The translations under genes were made by a program, and so were the position numbers. The notes beneath the pieces were generated by a model that worked only from the letters and a program-made list of their open reading frames with translations, searched no databases and was not told the origin of the DNA. A stretch of 62,647 bases of DNA from the NCBI GenBank assembly GCA_023391155.1, contig JAEWBM010000021.1:1-62647 (forward strand), written 5' to 3'. Shown here piece after piece: positions 24,435 through 35,116 of this stretch (its first letter is position 1; every line of letters begins with the position of its first letter). Source of the DNA: Acidobacteriota bacterium (GTDB lineage Bacteria > Acidobacteriota > Blastocatellia > Pyrinomonadales > Pyrinomonadaceae).

Positions 24435-26369
24435 CTATCCGAAACCGAGCAATTTCCCGCCCTGATACGTTACGAACGCCGCAGCATAAGCGAGCGCGGT
24501 CATATATCCGACCATAAACAGCGTCCATCGCCACGAGTTCGTCTCACGCCGGACAACCGCCACCGTGGACATACACTGCATCGCCAGAACGAAAAAGACC
24601 ATTAAAGTGACGGCCGTGAGCGGCGTCCAAACCGTTGTGCCGTCCGGGCGCTTTGCGTCGCGAATAGCCGAGACAAGGGTTTCCGACTCTTCGGTCGCGT
24701 CGCTGCCCACATTATAGATAATGCTCAGCGTCGAGACCAGAACTTCCCTTGCGGCAAAACTTGCGATCAATGCCACGCCGATCTTCCAATCGAAACCAAG
24801 CGGCTGGATCGCCGGCTCGATCGCATGCCCGAGCTGCCCCGCATAACTGTTCTCAAGCTGTGTGCTTTCCGCCGCGGTCTCGTCGGCATTTGCCGGCGGA
24901 GCCTCACGCGGAAAATATGCCAGCGCCCAGAGTATTATCGAGATAGCCAGGATCACCGTGCCCGCCCGCTTAACAAAAAGCCATGCACGCTCGAGCATGT
25001 TAGTGAGCACTGTCCGCACCGAAGGCATTCGGTACGGAGGGAGCTCCATTAGAAATGGCGGTGCCGGCGCCTTTAGCAGCGTCCGCTTCAGGATCGATGC
25101 CACGACGACCGCCGCAACTATCCCCAAAGCATACATCGCGAGCATTATCACTGCTCCCAGCGATATAAAGCCAAAGATCATCTGCCCGCTGAAAAATGCC
25201 GCGATCATCAGCGTATACACCGGCAGCCTCGCCGAACAGCTCATGAAAGGCGCGATCATTATCGTCGCAAAACGGTCTCGGTGGTCCTCGATCGTCCGGG
25301 TGGCCATGATGCCCGGTATCGCACACGCAAAACTGCTGATCAGCGGCAAAAACGCCTTGCCGTGCAGCCCGACGCGGCTCATCAGCTTGTCCATCAGGAA
25401 CGCCGCCCGGGCCATGTATCCCGTGTCTTCCAGGATCGAGATAAACAGGAACAAGAGCAGGATCTGAGGGAGAAAGATGAGTATGCCGCCCACACCGGCG
25501 ATCACGCCGTCAACGAGCAGGTCCGTGAGCATCCCTTCGGGCATTGCGCTCCGCACCGCATCGCCCAGCGCTCCGAACCCTTGGTCCATCAGGTCCATCG
25601 GGAGAGCTGCCCATGAAAAGATAGCTTGAAAGATCAACAGCAGGAGCCCGATCAAGACCGCAAGGCCCCAGAACCGATGGGTCAGAACAGAGTCGATCTT
25701 GTCTGACACCCGATGAGCATCGCGGTCGTAATGGATGATCGACGCCTGTACGACGTCTGAAATAAACTTGTACCTGCCAAAGATCCGGTTGTCGCCCGCC
25801 TCACCCGCAGCCTCGAGTAGCCGCGGCATCTTGGCTTCGGTGCCAACTGCGCGGTACGCCGCAGCGGCCAGCTCTTTCATACCCCGCCCCGATTTCGAAT
25901 TTACCTCGATCACAGGTACGCCGAGCATCCGCGAAAGCTTTCCGATGTCGAGTGCGTGCTTTCGCTTCTCCAGCACATCGATCATCGTCAGAGCGATCAC
26001 CATCGGGATCTTAAGTTCCAGGATCTGGGTGACGAGGTAAAGGTTCCGTTCGAGGTTGGTGGCATCGACGACGGCGATAACGGCGTCAGGGCGGGTCTCT
26101 GAATCGAGACTTCCGGTCAGCACCTCTCGCGCGATCTGTTCGTCTATCGATGAGGCGTCCAGGCTGTAAAGCCCCGGCAGATCGATGATGCGGATCGGCG
26201 CTCCGTCGTGAATGATCGTCCCCGATTTGCGTTCGACCGTGACACCCGGGTAGTTGGCGACTTTATGCTTGAGGCCTGTTAATGCGTTAAAAAGCGTGGT
26301 CTTGCCCGCGTTCGGGTTCCCCGCGATCGCGATCGTCGGGAGATCTAAGGATGAGTTCTTACCGTCCAT
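24435..26369 (-). CDS. feoB: Ferrous iron transport protein B
   Basis: FeoB is the Fe(II) transporter of the inner membrane. The 644-residue product has an N-terminal G-domain: G1 GNPNAGKTT (about 17-25), G3 DLPG (about 59-62), then a helical GDI-like region, then about eight membrane helices with the conserved gate segments (FACAIPGIMATRTIEDHRDR). One departure is the G4 motif, which reads TMID where FeoB usually has NxxD; G4 sets guanine specificity. Upstream is feoA (12 bases away) and downstream the FeoB-associated protein, all in one operon. Confidence 0.95.
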   Translation of the reverse strand: MDGKNSSLDLPTIAIAGNPNAGKTTLFNALTGLKHKVANYPGVTVERKSGTIIHDGAPIRIIDLPGLYSLDASSIDEQIAREVLTGSLDSETRPDAVIAVVDATNLERNLYLVTQILELKIPMVIALTMIDVLEKRKHALDIGKLSRMLGVPVIEVNSKSGRGMKELAAAAYRAVGTEAKMPRLLEAAGEAGDNRIFGRYKFISDVVQASIIHYDRDAHRVSDKIDSVLTHRFWGLAVLIGLLLLIFQAIFSWAALPMDLMDQGFGALGDAVRSAMPEGMLTDLLVDGVIAGVGGILIFLPQILLLFLFISILEDTGYMARAAFLMDKLMSRVGLHGKAFLPLISSFACAIPGIMATRTIEDHRDRFATIMIAPFMSCSARLPVYTLMIAAFFSGQMIFGFISLGAVIMLAMYALGIVAAVVVASILKRTLLKAPAPPFLMELPPYRMPSVRTVLTNMLERAWLFVKRAGTVILAISIILWALAYFPREAPPANADETAAESTQLENSYAGQLGHAIEPAIQPLGFDWKIGVALIASFAAREVLVSTLSIIYNVGSDATEESETLVSAIRDAKRPDGTTVWTPLTAVTLMVFFVLAMQCMSTVAVVRRETNSWRWTLFMVGYMTALAYAAAFVTYQGGKLLGFG

Positions 26370-26381
26370 TTCGCTCCGTGC

Positions 26382-26621
26382 TTAGGAGAGTACCTCCTCG
26401 ACAGAAACCGCACGGGCCTCACTTAGGCGAACGGCGAGATTATAACCAAGCAGCCGCAGTTGAAGCGGGTCGCCGAACGGGGCGGATTTTACGACGGTCA
26501 CCTCGACGCCCGGAACGACCCCCATCTCTTTGAGCCTTGTCGAGATCCTGTCCTGTCCGCTTATGCTTATGACGCGGGCACGGTGCCCGGCCGGTAGTTC
26601 AGCTAATGTCATTGTCATCAC
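26382..26621 (-). CDS. feoA: Ferrous iron transport protein A
   Basis: FeoA is a small SH3-like cytoplasmic protein that supports FeoB. The 79-residue product shows the family pattern LKEMGVVPGVEVTVVKSAPFGDPLQLRL. ATG codons at 26621, 26618 and 26612 are all possible starts; none has a strong ribosome-binding site. It opens the Feo operon, with a Fur-like palindrome about 100 bases upstream. Confidence 0.92.
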   Translation of the reverse strand: MMTMTLAELPAGHRARVISISGQDRISTRLKEMGVVPGVEVTVVKSAPFGDPLQLRLLGYNLAVRLSEARAVSVEEVLS

Positions 26622-26722
26622 GCCTGAATAGTAAAACGCGGCCCGCGTCCGTTTTCGGACCTCTTGACGGCCATCTTGAATCGTTTTGTCGCGTTCGGGT
26701 GCAAAGGAGATTGTATCCTAGT

Positions 26723-26737
26723 TGAAAATTGATTTCA
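26723..26737. promoter_or_regulatory. Candidate Fur box upstream of feoA
   Basis: TGAAAATTGATTTCA is an imperfect palindrome (arms TGAAA / TTTCA) in an AT-rich stretch that continues the pattern (ttgaaattgaaatc on the other strand). It resembles the 7-1-7 Fur consensus but differs at several central positions. Position about 100 bases before feoA fits iron-dependent repression, which is inferred. Confidence 0.5.
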
Positions 26738-26794
26738 ATTTCAATTAGGGCGCAAAGATAGCTATTCCTGAGAAAAAAGGAAGGTCGTAATTAT

Positions 26795-28279
26795 TTATTT
26801 CGGGGCGACCACTGCCGTCGATACCAGATCAAGCTGATATTGGCCCAGGGCCACGCGGAGCGGCACCCGCTGCAATGTATTGCCGAGCCAAACCCTTGGC
26901 ATCAACTGATCGAGTTGGGGATGGTTAGGATTGATATTCACGAGTTGTGCGGGAAGATTTGCCCCTTCCCTGTCGATGATCTCTGCATCAGACGGGCGGA
27001 GCACAAAGACCGACGTCCGGCCGCCCCAGAAGACCGCCACGCGAGTGTCGTTAACAGGGGCGTTCGAATCGCGGCTCGGTTTAAGGTTAAAAGAACGCAT
27101 CGCGTATAGCAGCGAAAGCACCGAGTGAGTCCCCACAGGGCCGTCAATTCTTTCAACGCCGTTAACGGTGATGATGCTCGTCGACGGATCGAAAACTGCC
27201 GTCGAATTAAAGATGCTCAAGGGCCCCGCCGCCTTTATGGTGGAACTGATCGGTGTCAGGGTCTCCGGATCTACCCACACTTGCATTGAATCGCCCGCTG
27301 CAAAATAGGCAGCCCCCGGGCCAAACGGCGTTACGGTCGCTGAAAGCAGCAGCGCGTCCCTCCCGGTGAACTGATCCCGTCGATCTACACGGAACCTTGC
27401 CCGTCCGATCTCGGCCCCGCCCATAGAGATGCTGTACTCGAGCGTTTCGCCGAGCACGAACGGCAGTGTTGTAGCGAGCGGCTGATTCGGCAGATACGGC
27501 GCCGGTGTCGGTGCGGGCGTCGCGGCCGGTGTCGGCAGCGGCGTGGCGGCCGGTGTCGGCAGCACCTCCGGATCAGGGATCGGCTCAACGATCCTTATCC
27601 CCGAGATAACGCCGCGAAAATTCCCTTTTTCCGTGGCAAAGCTCACCTTCACCGGGATCCGCTGCAGGTCTGACGAGATCCCCAATTGCAGGTCGCGAAT
27701 GCCGCGCTCCATCAAAAACTCGCTTTGAATGCTCACGATCGAGATGTCGAATTCACCCGCGGCCGTGCTCACCCGCTCAGTCCCCGTCGTCTGAAACGTC
27801 ACGCTGTATGTTTGGTCAAATTCGGTCAGGGTAAACGACCCCGCCGCCCCGCCCGAACGGATGGCGTAGATCACGGTGTTCAAGTCATGGCCCACCGCCG
27901 GCACGGTTTGATGGTCCGCAACCCGAACCTTCGGCAGCCCCGCGCTAAGCTCTTCCTTTTTCGAATAGATGGGAAGGCCGGTCTCAGGCGACGCAAACGT
28001 CGTCCGCGTCTCATCCACCATATAAAATGCTGCGCTCGCAAAGTTCAGCGTGCGAAACTTAGACCTGATCTCGATCGCATCCCTTTCACCCAGCTTGCCC
28101 GCCGAAACGACATAGAATTCGGCAAAGGCCGCTTCATCAAAACTGTCGATCGAAATCGTGTAGGTCAGCTTTTCGCCGACGCGAAACATCCCCGCTTGCT
28201 GGCCTCGGGCACCAATGGCGAGTGATAAGGCCATCACTATAGCGGCGAAAAATATGATCGGCTTGTTAAAACTTTTCAC
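26795..28279 (-). CDS. Secreted protein with two DUF3108 domains
   Basis: This 494-residue protein has a signal peptide (ending ARGQ) and two DUF3108-like beta domains (about residues 30-235 and 270-490) joined by a low-complexity linker of TP and AATP repeats. The second half repeats the first: FRVGEKLTYTISI and FVLGETLEYSISM open the two halves. The linker DNA has a repeat of about 20 bases twice at 24-base spacing. DUF3108 proteins are periplasmic and of unknown role. It ends 68 bases or so from the feoA upstream region and is transcribed in the same direction. Confidence 0.8.
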   Translation of the reverse strand: MKSFNKPIIFFAAIVMALSLAIGARGQQAGMFRVGEKLTYTISIDSFDEAAFAEFYVVSAGKLGERDAIEIRSKFRTLNFASAAFYMVDETRTTFASPETGLPIYSKKEELSAGLPKVRVADHQTVPAVGHDLNTVIYAIRSGGAAGSFTLTEFDQTYSVTFQTTGTERVSTAAGEFDISIVSIQSEFLMERGIRDLQLGISSDLQRIPVKVSFATEKGNFRGVISGIRIVEPIPDPEVLPTPAATPLPTPAATPAPTPAPYLPNQPLATTLPFVLGETLEYSISMGGAEIGRARFRVDRRDQFTGRDALLLSATVTPFGPGAAYFAAGDSMQVWVDPETLTPISSTIKAAGPLSIFNSTAVFDPSTSIITVNGVERIDGPVGTHSVLSLLYAMRSFNLKPSRDSNAPVNDTRVAVFWGGRTSVFVLRPSDAEIIDREGANLPAQLVNINPNHPQLDQLMPRVWLGNTLQRVPLRVALGQYQLDLVSTAVVAPK

Positions 28280-28288
28280 GTGCTGGAT

Positions 28289-29056
28289 CTAATTAGAGGG
28301 TCCTAAATTGTTCTCGATCTCTGTAACGATCTTTTCCGCCGCAGCCCGAATATTGTCGCTTCCGGTTATCGGACGGCCGACGACGATAAAGTCCGAACCC
28401 GCCGCCACGGCCTCGCCCGGAGTCATTACACGCTTTTGATCGTCCATCGTTGCAAAATGGGGCCTTACGCCCGGAGTTACGATGACCGGATCGCGGTCCG
28501 GGATGGCTTTTCTGATCGCTCGAGCCTCCAACGGAGAAGCGACTACCCCGTCCAACCCCGAATTCATTGCGAGCCGCGCGAGCCTTATGACCTGCTCCTC
28601 GGGGCCCGAATCGATGCCGGTTTCACTGAGCGTGGAGCCGTCGGAACTGGTCAGCACGGTCACCGCGATGATCAGCGGCCGCTGCAGGCCCTCTCGCTCA
28701 CACGCGTCGTCAACCTCCGCAACCGTCCGCTTCATCATCTCGGCACCGCCGGCGGCATGTACATTAAACATCCAGACGCCGAGCCGGGCGGCTTCAACAC
28801 CCGCTCGAGCGACAGTGTTCGGTATGTCGTGGAATTTCAGGTCCAGAAAGACCCGCACCCCGTCTGCCGAAAGTTCCCGTACGAGATCGGGGCCCGCCGC
28901 GGTGAAAAGCTGCATCCCGATCTTGAACGCACCGACAGTGTCCCGCAGTTCGGCAACCAACTCGCGTCCCCGATGGGCGCTGTCAACGTCCAGCGCAACG
29001 ATCAGACGCTCCTTAGCCTCGGCCGCCGGCCCGATAGCGGTTACGGTTCCTGTCAT
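28289..29056 (-). CDS. pyrF: Orotidine-5'-phosphate decarboxylase
   Basis: PyrF makes UMP from OMP, the last step of de novo pyrimidine synthesis. The 255-residue product has ALDVDS at the start, the catalytic motif DLKFHDIPNT (Asp/Lys network), VHAAGG, VTVLTS and the phosphate-binding GRPITGS at the end. It is a TIM-barrel of the bacterial type. A 12-residue leader before KERLIVALDVD may be partly non-native; the start at 29056 is the first ATG. It ends ten bases before the DUF3108 gene start. Confidence 0.95.
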   Translation of the reverse strand: MTGTVTAIGPAAEAKERLIVALDVDSAHRGRELVAELRDTVGAFKIGMQLFTAAGPDLVRELSADGVRVFLDLKFHDIPNTVARAGVEAARLGVWMFNVHAAGGAEMMKRTVAEVDDACEREGLQRPLIIAVTVLTSSDGSTLSETGIDSGPEEQVIRLARLAMNSGLDGVVASPLEARAIRKAIPDRDPVIVTPGVRPHFATMDDQKRVMTPGEAVAAGSDFIVVGRPITGSDNIRAAAEKIVTEIENNLGPSN

Positions 29057-29080
29057 ATTTTCGCTCTTAGGGGTGATCCG

Positions 29081-29368
29081 CTAATCCAGATCCAGCGGAT
29101 TTTTGAATGGCGTTTTATCGTTCTTGTCTGCCCGTTTCAGGGCCTCCTGAAATTTCTCTTCCAACAGCCGTTCGCGGTCCTTCATCGACGACATTTCCTG
29201 GGCGAAGAGCTGCTCGCGAAGCTCCTTCTGCTTCGAAACTTCTTCCTTCAATGCATCGAACGATGCCACCGCCTTTTTCTTTTCCTCATGCGCGAGCAAA
29301 GCCCCCGTCTGTGCATCGACGGTTAGCTTGGCCTCGCAGCATGGACATATGACGGTGTGCTTTTCCAT
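29081..29368 (-). CDS. Small CxxC coiled-coil protein
   Basis: This 95-residue protein has CPCC at residues 9-12 (one half of a zinc-binding ribbon, no second CxxC), then a long charged helix with heptad-like pattern (KKAVASFDALKEEVSKQKELREQLFAQ). A coiled-coil dimer is likely. It precedes pyrF by 24 bases and is probably co-transcribed. Function unknown. Confidence 0.65.
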   Translation of the reverse strand: MEKHTVICPCCEAKLTVDAQTGALLAHEEKKKAVASFDALKEEVSKQKELREQLFAQEMSSMKDRERLLEEKFQEALKRADKNDKTPFKNPLDLD

Positions 29369-29407
29369 CGCTTTGAATTATACAACAATTTACGCATTCG
29401 TTATGCC

Positions 29408-30067
29408 TTATGGCCGCGTACTTTTCTCCCGCTTCTTGTCCGGGTTATCGACCGCCTCGCCTTGGGCCGGCTGGGACACCGCCGGCGGTTTAAGGCCCGC
29501 AAGAGTAATAAAGGTATTCACCGACTCGTTCGCAAAATTGCGAACCTGATCGCCCGGCCTTTCGACCACCCTTCCGTTTTTCAAGTGTATTTGAAGTACT
29601 GAGTTAGTGCCATCATTCACCCGCACGACCTGCTTGATCTGCGGGTTGTTCTTAAATTCGCGGTATTCCCGTGCGACATCCGTCAGCGTCGACCAATATT
29701 CCGAATTGTCCGGCGCCGGCCGCTTGACGGGCTTTACCGGGGGCAGGTTCTCGTTGCGGGCCGCTGCATCACCCATCCGTTCTCGTTTCCGATTCGCCAA
29801 TTCCGATACCGTCATCGGCGCATCTGATCCCGTGTTAACTTCGCTCGCGGGTACGTTTAACGCTTCGGGGACACTTCCGTCCGGATTCGCCGATGTCGCC
29901 GGCCTGGCCGGTGCAGAATTTGCCGCCGGCTGGCCGGCATTGTTGCCCGTTTCCGTATTCCCGGAACCGCTCGTCGTGCTGCACCCGGCGGCTATCGCCG
30001 TCACGATCGCGATCGCTAACACCGTCATCAGGCCCAAGCGGCCATTCGTTGAACATTCTGATCTCAT
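29408..30067 (-). CDS. Putative lipoprotein
   Basis: This 219-residue protein starts MRSECSTNGRLGLM, with a hydrophobic stretch ending in AIAAGC, a plausible lipobox cysteine, then a Ser/Gly/Asn/Ala-rich linker of some 60 residues and a small C-terminal folded part (EYREFKNNPQIKQVVRV). The start at 30067 is taken over the longer frame because the signal sequence begins there. The function is unknown. It lies between the glnA terminator and the CxxC protein gene. Confidence 0.65.
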   Translation of the reverse strand: MRSECSTNGRLGLMTVLAIAIVTAIAAGCSTTSGSGNTETGNNAGQPAANSAPARPATSANPDGSVPEALNVPASEVNTGSDAPMTVSELANRKRERMGDAAARNENLPPVKPVKRPAPDNSEYWSTLTDVAREYREFKNNPQIKQVVRVNDGTNSVLQIHLKNGRVVERPGDQVRNFANESVNTFITLAGLKPPAVSQPAQGEAVDNPDKKREKSTRP

Positions 30068-30097
30068 TATTCCAATGATACTGTATTCGTCACCGTC

Positions 30098-30127
30098 AAA
30101 AAAGAAAAGCGGGCCCCGCAGCCCGCT
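30098..30127 (-). terminator. Intrinsic terminator of glnA
   Basis: Minus-strand hairpin with arms agcgggc / gcccgct (30109-30115 and 30121-30127), followed by TTTTCTTTTTT. It lies 22 bases past the glnA stop and separates it from the lipoprotein gene. Confidence 0.8.
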
Positions 30128-30148
30128 TCTCGTCTCGATCAAGCCCAA

Positions 30149-31570
<1,422 letters not shown>

Positions 31571-31702
31571 AGATTTCTGTGTTTGAAATAAGAGATATAG
31601 CTGCCCGAGATACCTGCAATCAGTGTGCCTTTTGGTCCGAAGCGATAAGTGCTTCAGATACCAGATGTTACGCACGTAGTAATATTTTCAATATCATGAA
31701 TG

Positions 31703-31720
31703 TACTACATATTTGTAGTA
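31703..31720. promoter_or_regulatory. Palindromic operator, BlaI/MecI-like (copy 1)
   Basis: TACTACA TATT TGTAGTA is a perfect 7-4-7 inverted repeat. TACA...TGTA cores are typical of BlaI/MecI and CopY winged-helix repressors. Its centre is exactly 30 bp from that of copy 2, about three helical turns. Confidence 0.65.
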
Positions 31721-31732
31721 GGCAGAACGCCA

Positions 31733-31750
31733 TACTACAGTTTTGTAGTC
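31733..31750. promoter_or_regulatory. Palindromic operator, BlaI/MecI-like (copy 2)
   Basis: TACTACA GTTT TGTAGTC keeps the same arms as copy 1 with one outer mismatch. A lone half-site GTAGTA also occurs at 31676-31681. Confidence 0.6.
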
Positions 31751-31797
31751 ACCGCGCCCGTCCGAGCAAGATTAACTTACGCCTCAAGCGATTCCCG

Positions 31798-31827
31798 TTG
31801 TTACCATTTAGCTATAAACGATATACT
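31798..31827 (+). promoter_or_regulatory. Candidate promoter of the M3 peptidase gene
   Basis: TTGTTA (31798-31803) and TATACT (31822-31827) are 18 bases apart. They lie about 48 bases downstream of palindrome copy 2 and 77 bases before the ATG. Confidence 0.45.
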
Positions 31828-31903
31828 CTTCTGTTCGCATCAAAGCTTTAACATCCTCGGCGGTCTCACCCTGCCCGGGAGGAGCTTTTACAAGGAGAAT
31901 CTA

Positions 31904-34072
31904 ATGTTCAATAATGGATGGCGCGTCGCCCTTACTCTTGCTCTTACGCTGGCGGCCGGCGCAATTTTACATATGTCAACAGACCAATTCCCTGCCGCGG
32001 CAGCTTCGGATGACAAGGCGGCCAACCCGCTCACCGCCGATTGGACCGGCCCGTACGGCGGCGTCCCGCCGTTTGATAAGGTAAAGATCGCGGATTTCAA
32101 GCCGGCTTTGGAAGAAGCGATGGCCGAGCAGCTCGCCGAGATCGAAGCCATCGCCAATAATAATGAGGCTCCGACCTTCGAAAACACGATCGCCGCACTC
32201 GAACGTGCGGGTTCAAAGCTCGACCGTGTCGACAGCGTCTATTACGTGTGGGTCTCGAACATGAACTCACCCGAGTTCGCCGACGTCGAACGCGAGATGG
32301 CGCCGAAATTCGCTGCCCTTTCCGACAAGATCACGCAGAACAAGGCGCTGTTTGAGCGTATCGAAGCCGTTTATAACTCACCGGAAAAAGCCAAGCTTAC
32401 ACCGGAACAGCAGCGATTAACCTGGGTCCGTTACACCAATTTTGTCAGGGCCGGTGCACGGCTCGACGCCAAGGACAAGTCCCGGCTTTCCGAAATTAAT
32501 CAGCGGCTCGCCCAGCTTTTTACCACGTTCAATCAAAACCTGCTTCGTGACGAGGGCGGCCTTTATGTCGAGATCAAAAACGAGGCCGGCCTTGCCGGTA
32601 TGTCGCAGAGCTATAAAGATGCCGCCAAAGCCGCTGCCGAATCCAAGGGCATCAAGGATGCTTGGATCGTCATCAACACCCGCTCGTCGGTAGACCCCTT
32701 TCTGACCTATGCAGAGGATCGAGGGCTTCGCGAAAAGGTCTGGCGTATGTTCGTTGATCGCGGCGATAACGGAGACAAGAACGACAACAACACCACCATC
32801 ACTGAGATCCTTCAGCTTCGTGCCGAACGAGCCAAGCTCCTCGGCTATCAGACGCACGCCCATTGGCGGCTCGAGAACGCGATGGCAAAAACGCCCGAAC
32901 GCGCGATGGAGCTGCTCGAGGCCGTCTGGACCCCGGCAGTCGCCCGGGTTCGCGAAGAGGTCGCCGATATGCAGGCACTCGCCGATCGCGAAGGCTCCAA
33001 GATCACTATCGAGCCGTGGGATTACCGATTCTATATGGAAAAGGTCCGCAAGGACCGCTACGACCTCGACGCCAACGAGGTCAAGCAATACCTTCAGCTC
33101 GACAAGATCCGCGAGGCGATGTTCTGGGTCGCCGGCGAGGTCTTTAATTTCTCGTTCACCCCGGCGAAGGGCGTTCCGGTCTTTCATCCCGACGTCACCG
33201 TCTGGGAGGTAAAGGACAAAACGAGCGGAAAGCACATCGGCCTATGGTATTTCGACCCCTACGCACGCGAGGGCAAGCGGTCCGGGGCATGGATGACGGC
33301 CTATCGGTCGCAGCAGCGGATGGACGGCGAAGTAACCACCCTGGTCAGCAATAACTCCAACTTCGTCAAGCCCCGTCCCGGCGAGGCAGTGCTTATTTCC
33401 TGGGATGATGCCGTGACGATGTTCCACGAATTCGGCCATGCCCTGCACGGGCTTTCGTCGGACGTGACCTATCCTTCGCTCTCGGGTACGGCCGTGCCGC
33501 GAGATTACGTCGAGTTTCCTTCGCAGCTCCTCGAACACTGGCTCGCAACCCCCGAGGTTCTGCAAAAGTACGCGGTGCATTACCAAACGGGCAAGCCGAT
33601 CCCGCAGGCGTTGGTTGATAAGATCAAGAATGCTTCGACGTTCAACCAGGGCTTTGCCACGGTCGAGTATCTTGCCAGTGCCTTTGTCGATATGAAGCTG
33701 CACCTGGCCGGAGCGACGAAGATCAATCCTGACAAGTTCGAACGCGAAACGCTTGCCGATCTCGGAATGCCAAAAGAGATCGTTATGCGACACCGCACGC
33801 CGCAGTTCGCTCACGCCTTCGGCAGCGACGGCTATTCGGCGGGCTACTACAGCTATTTGTGGTCTGACGTGATCACGGCGGATGCCTACGGTGCCTTCAC
33901 CGAGGGCAAAGGGCCCTACGACCGCGAAGTCGGCGGCCGATTGGTTAAGTATGTCTTTTCAGTGGGCAACACGATGGACCCGGCCGACGCATACCGCGAG
34001 TTCCGCGGCCGCGATCCCGAGGTCGAGGCTCTGATGATCAAACGTGGATTTGCCGAAGCTCCGAAGAAGTAG
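31904..34072 (+). CDS. Periplasmic M3-family peptidyl-dipeptidase (Dcp-like)
   Basis: This 722-residue metallopeptidase has an N-terminal hydrophobic signal (to about residue 33), an all-helical fold and the zinc motif HEFGHALHG at about residues 507-515. The C-terminal part keeps DGYSAGYYSYLWSDVITADA, typical of Dcp/oligopeptidase A. Dcp removes dipeptides from peptide C-termini. The start at 31904 follows caaggag with good spacing; the frame is open upstream but covers the two palindromes. A strong terminator follows. Confidence 0.92.
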   Translation: MFNNGWRVALTLALTLAAGAILHMSTDQFPAAAASDDKAANPLTADWTGPYGGVPPFDKVKIADFKPALEEAMAEQLAEIEAIANNNEAPTFENTIAALERAGSKLDRVDSVYYVWVSNMNSPEFADVEREMAPKFAALSDKITQNKALFERIEAVYNSPEKAKLTPEQQRLTWVRYTNFVRAGARLDAKDKSRLSEINQRLAQLFTTFNQNLLRDEGGLYVEIKNEAGLAGMSQSYKDAAKAAAESKGIKDAWIVINTRSSVDPFLTYAEDRGLREKVWRMFVDRGDNGDKNDNNTTITEILQLRAERAKLLGYQTHAHWRLENAMAKTPERAMELLEAVWTPAVARVREEVADMQALADREGSKITIEPWDYRFYMEKVRKDRYDLDANEVKQYLQLDKIREAMFWVAGEVFNFSFTPAKGVPVFHPDVTVWEVKDKTSGKHIGLWYFDPYAREGKRSGAWMTAYRSQQRMDGEVTTLVSNNSNFVKPRPGEAVLISWDDAVTMFHEFGHALHGLSSDVTYPSLSGTAVPRDYVEFPSQLLEHWLATPEVLQKYAVHYQTGKPIPQALVDKIKNASTFNQGFATVEYLASAFVDMKLHLAGATKINPDKFERETLADLGMPKEIVMRHRTPQFAHAFGSDGYSAGYYSYLWSDVITADAYGAFTEGKGPYDREVGGRLVKYVFSVGNTMDPADAYREFRGRDPEVEALMIKRGFAEAPKK

Positions 34073-34095
34073 GCTCTTCGCAGAATTAAATAAAT

Positions 34096-34125
34096 GCCTC
34101 GGGCCGCAGGGCCCGGGGCTTTTTT
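34096..34125 (+). terminator. Intrinsic terminator after the M3 peptidase gene
   Basis: GC-rich hairpin gcctcgggcc / gggcccggggc (34096-34105, 34109-34119) followed by six T. It borders the 3' end of the convergent TPR gene fragment and may also work on the minus strand. Confidence 0.85.
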
Positions 34126-35116
34126 AAGGGGTGAACTCGAATTCCTCGGGAACCACCTCGAGCGAGATCATTCTGCCGTCAATACCTTCCTCGCCGCCGG
34201 GTTCATAAACTATCACCGACCGAAGCGGTGCGGCTATAGCCTCACAGCCGATCTTTTGCCCCTTGGTCTCTACGTAAGTACGCAAGGTGACCGCTTCAAG
34301 GTCCGGCGCACTCAGCCGGATCACGCCACCGTCGATCTCAACTGTAAAGACCGGTGTCTGTTCGCGGCACTCCGCTTTGGTCAAAAGCCCGAGAACTCGC
34401 TTCTGGCCGGCCTCGGGTTTTGCGATCGACCGGTTAAGCTGAGCGATACGATGGGTTCTCAGCTTTTCTTCGATCTCTTCCTCGGTCGGCGGGGGCCCTG
34501 ACACGATGGCGAAGCGGTCTCCGCTTGAGCGGGCGATCGATTGTAGTTGGGCGATCCGCTCGATCACATACCTTGCATGCTGCCGGACGGAATCATCCGG
34601 AGCACCGGCGCGCACCGCGGTCGCCATAGTCCGGCCCCGTTCGAAATCTCCTTTGCGGGCGTAGAGTTCGGCAAGATCTAGCTTGTAATATTCGTTGCCC
34701 GGCGCCAGCCGCAACGCGGTGTTTAGAAATTCTATCGATTCGTCCAATTCGTCATTATTTACCAGGCTCACAAATCCCATCAGCCGGTAACTTTCCGGGA
34801 AACCGGGATCGAGCTTGATAGCGTGCCGAAGCCGTTCGCGGATCTCGGCCGCGACTTCGGCCGGGAATTGCGTGACGAAACCATTGCCGTCCATCCGCTC
34901 TCTCGAGAGTAGATATGCGTAACGATAATGGGCCAGATGGCTCGAGGCTCCGCTTTTGACCGCGCGGCGCATCAACTCCCCCGCCTCCGTAAACCGCCGC
35001 TCGTTCATACGGATCATACCGAGCGTGCTGTTCGCAAATGAATGGTCCGCATCCTGGGCCAGTGCCTCTTTCAGCAGCGCTTCAGCCTCCGACACCCGCT
35101 GCAGGCCCGCCATCAA
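34124..35116 (-). pseudogene. TPR-containing 3' part of a broken DUF1570-TPR gene
   Basis: This 330-residue frame contains TPR-like helix pairs (SEAEALLKEALAQDADHSFAN, RFTEAGELMRRAVKSG, DESIEFLNTALRLAPGNEYY) and a C-terminal beta domain. Its only start is a TTG with no support, and the reading frame upstream is coding in a different phase. The sequence between 35256 and 35119 in the phase of the 5' part reads as a natural continuation to the TPR region: EFRRYINRNSYTAVEIRL and later ANADAKAILGD, which leads into LMAGLQRVSEAE here if one base is restored at about 35110-35118. Confidence 0.75.

Noticed and set aside
31700..31903. Upstream extension of the M3 peptidase
   Set aside because: It covers two palindromic operators and a promoter, and the ribosome-binding site plus signal sequence point to 31904.
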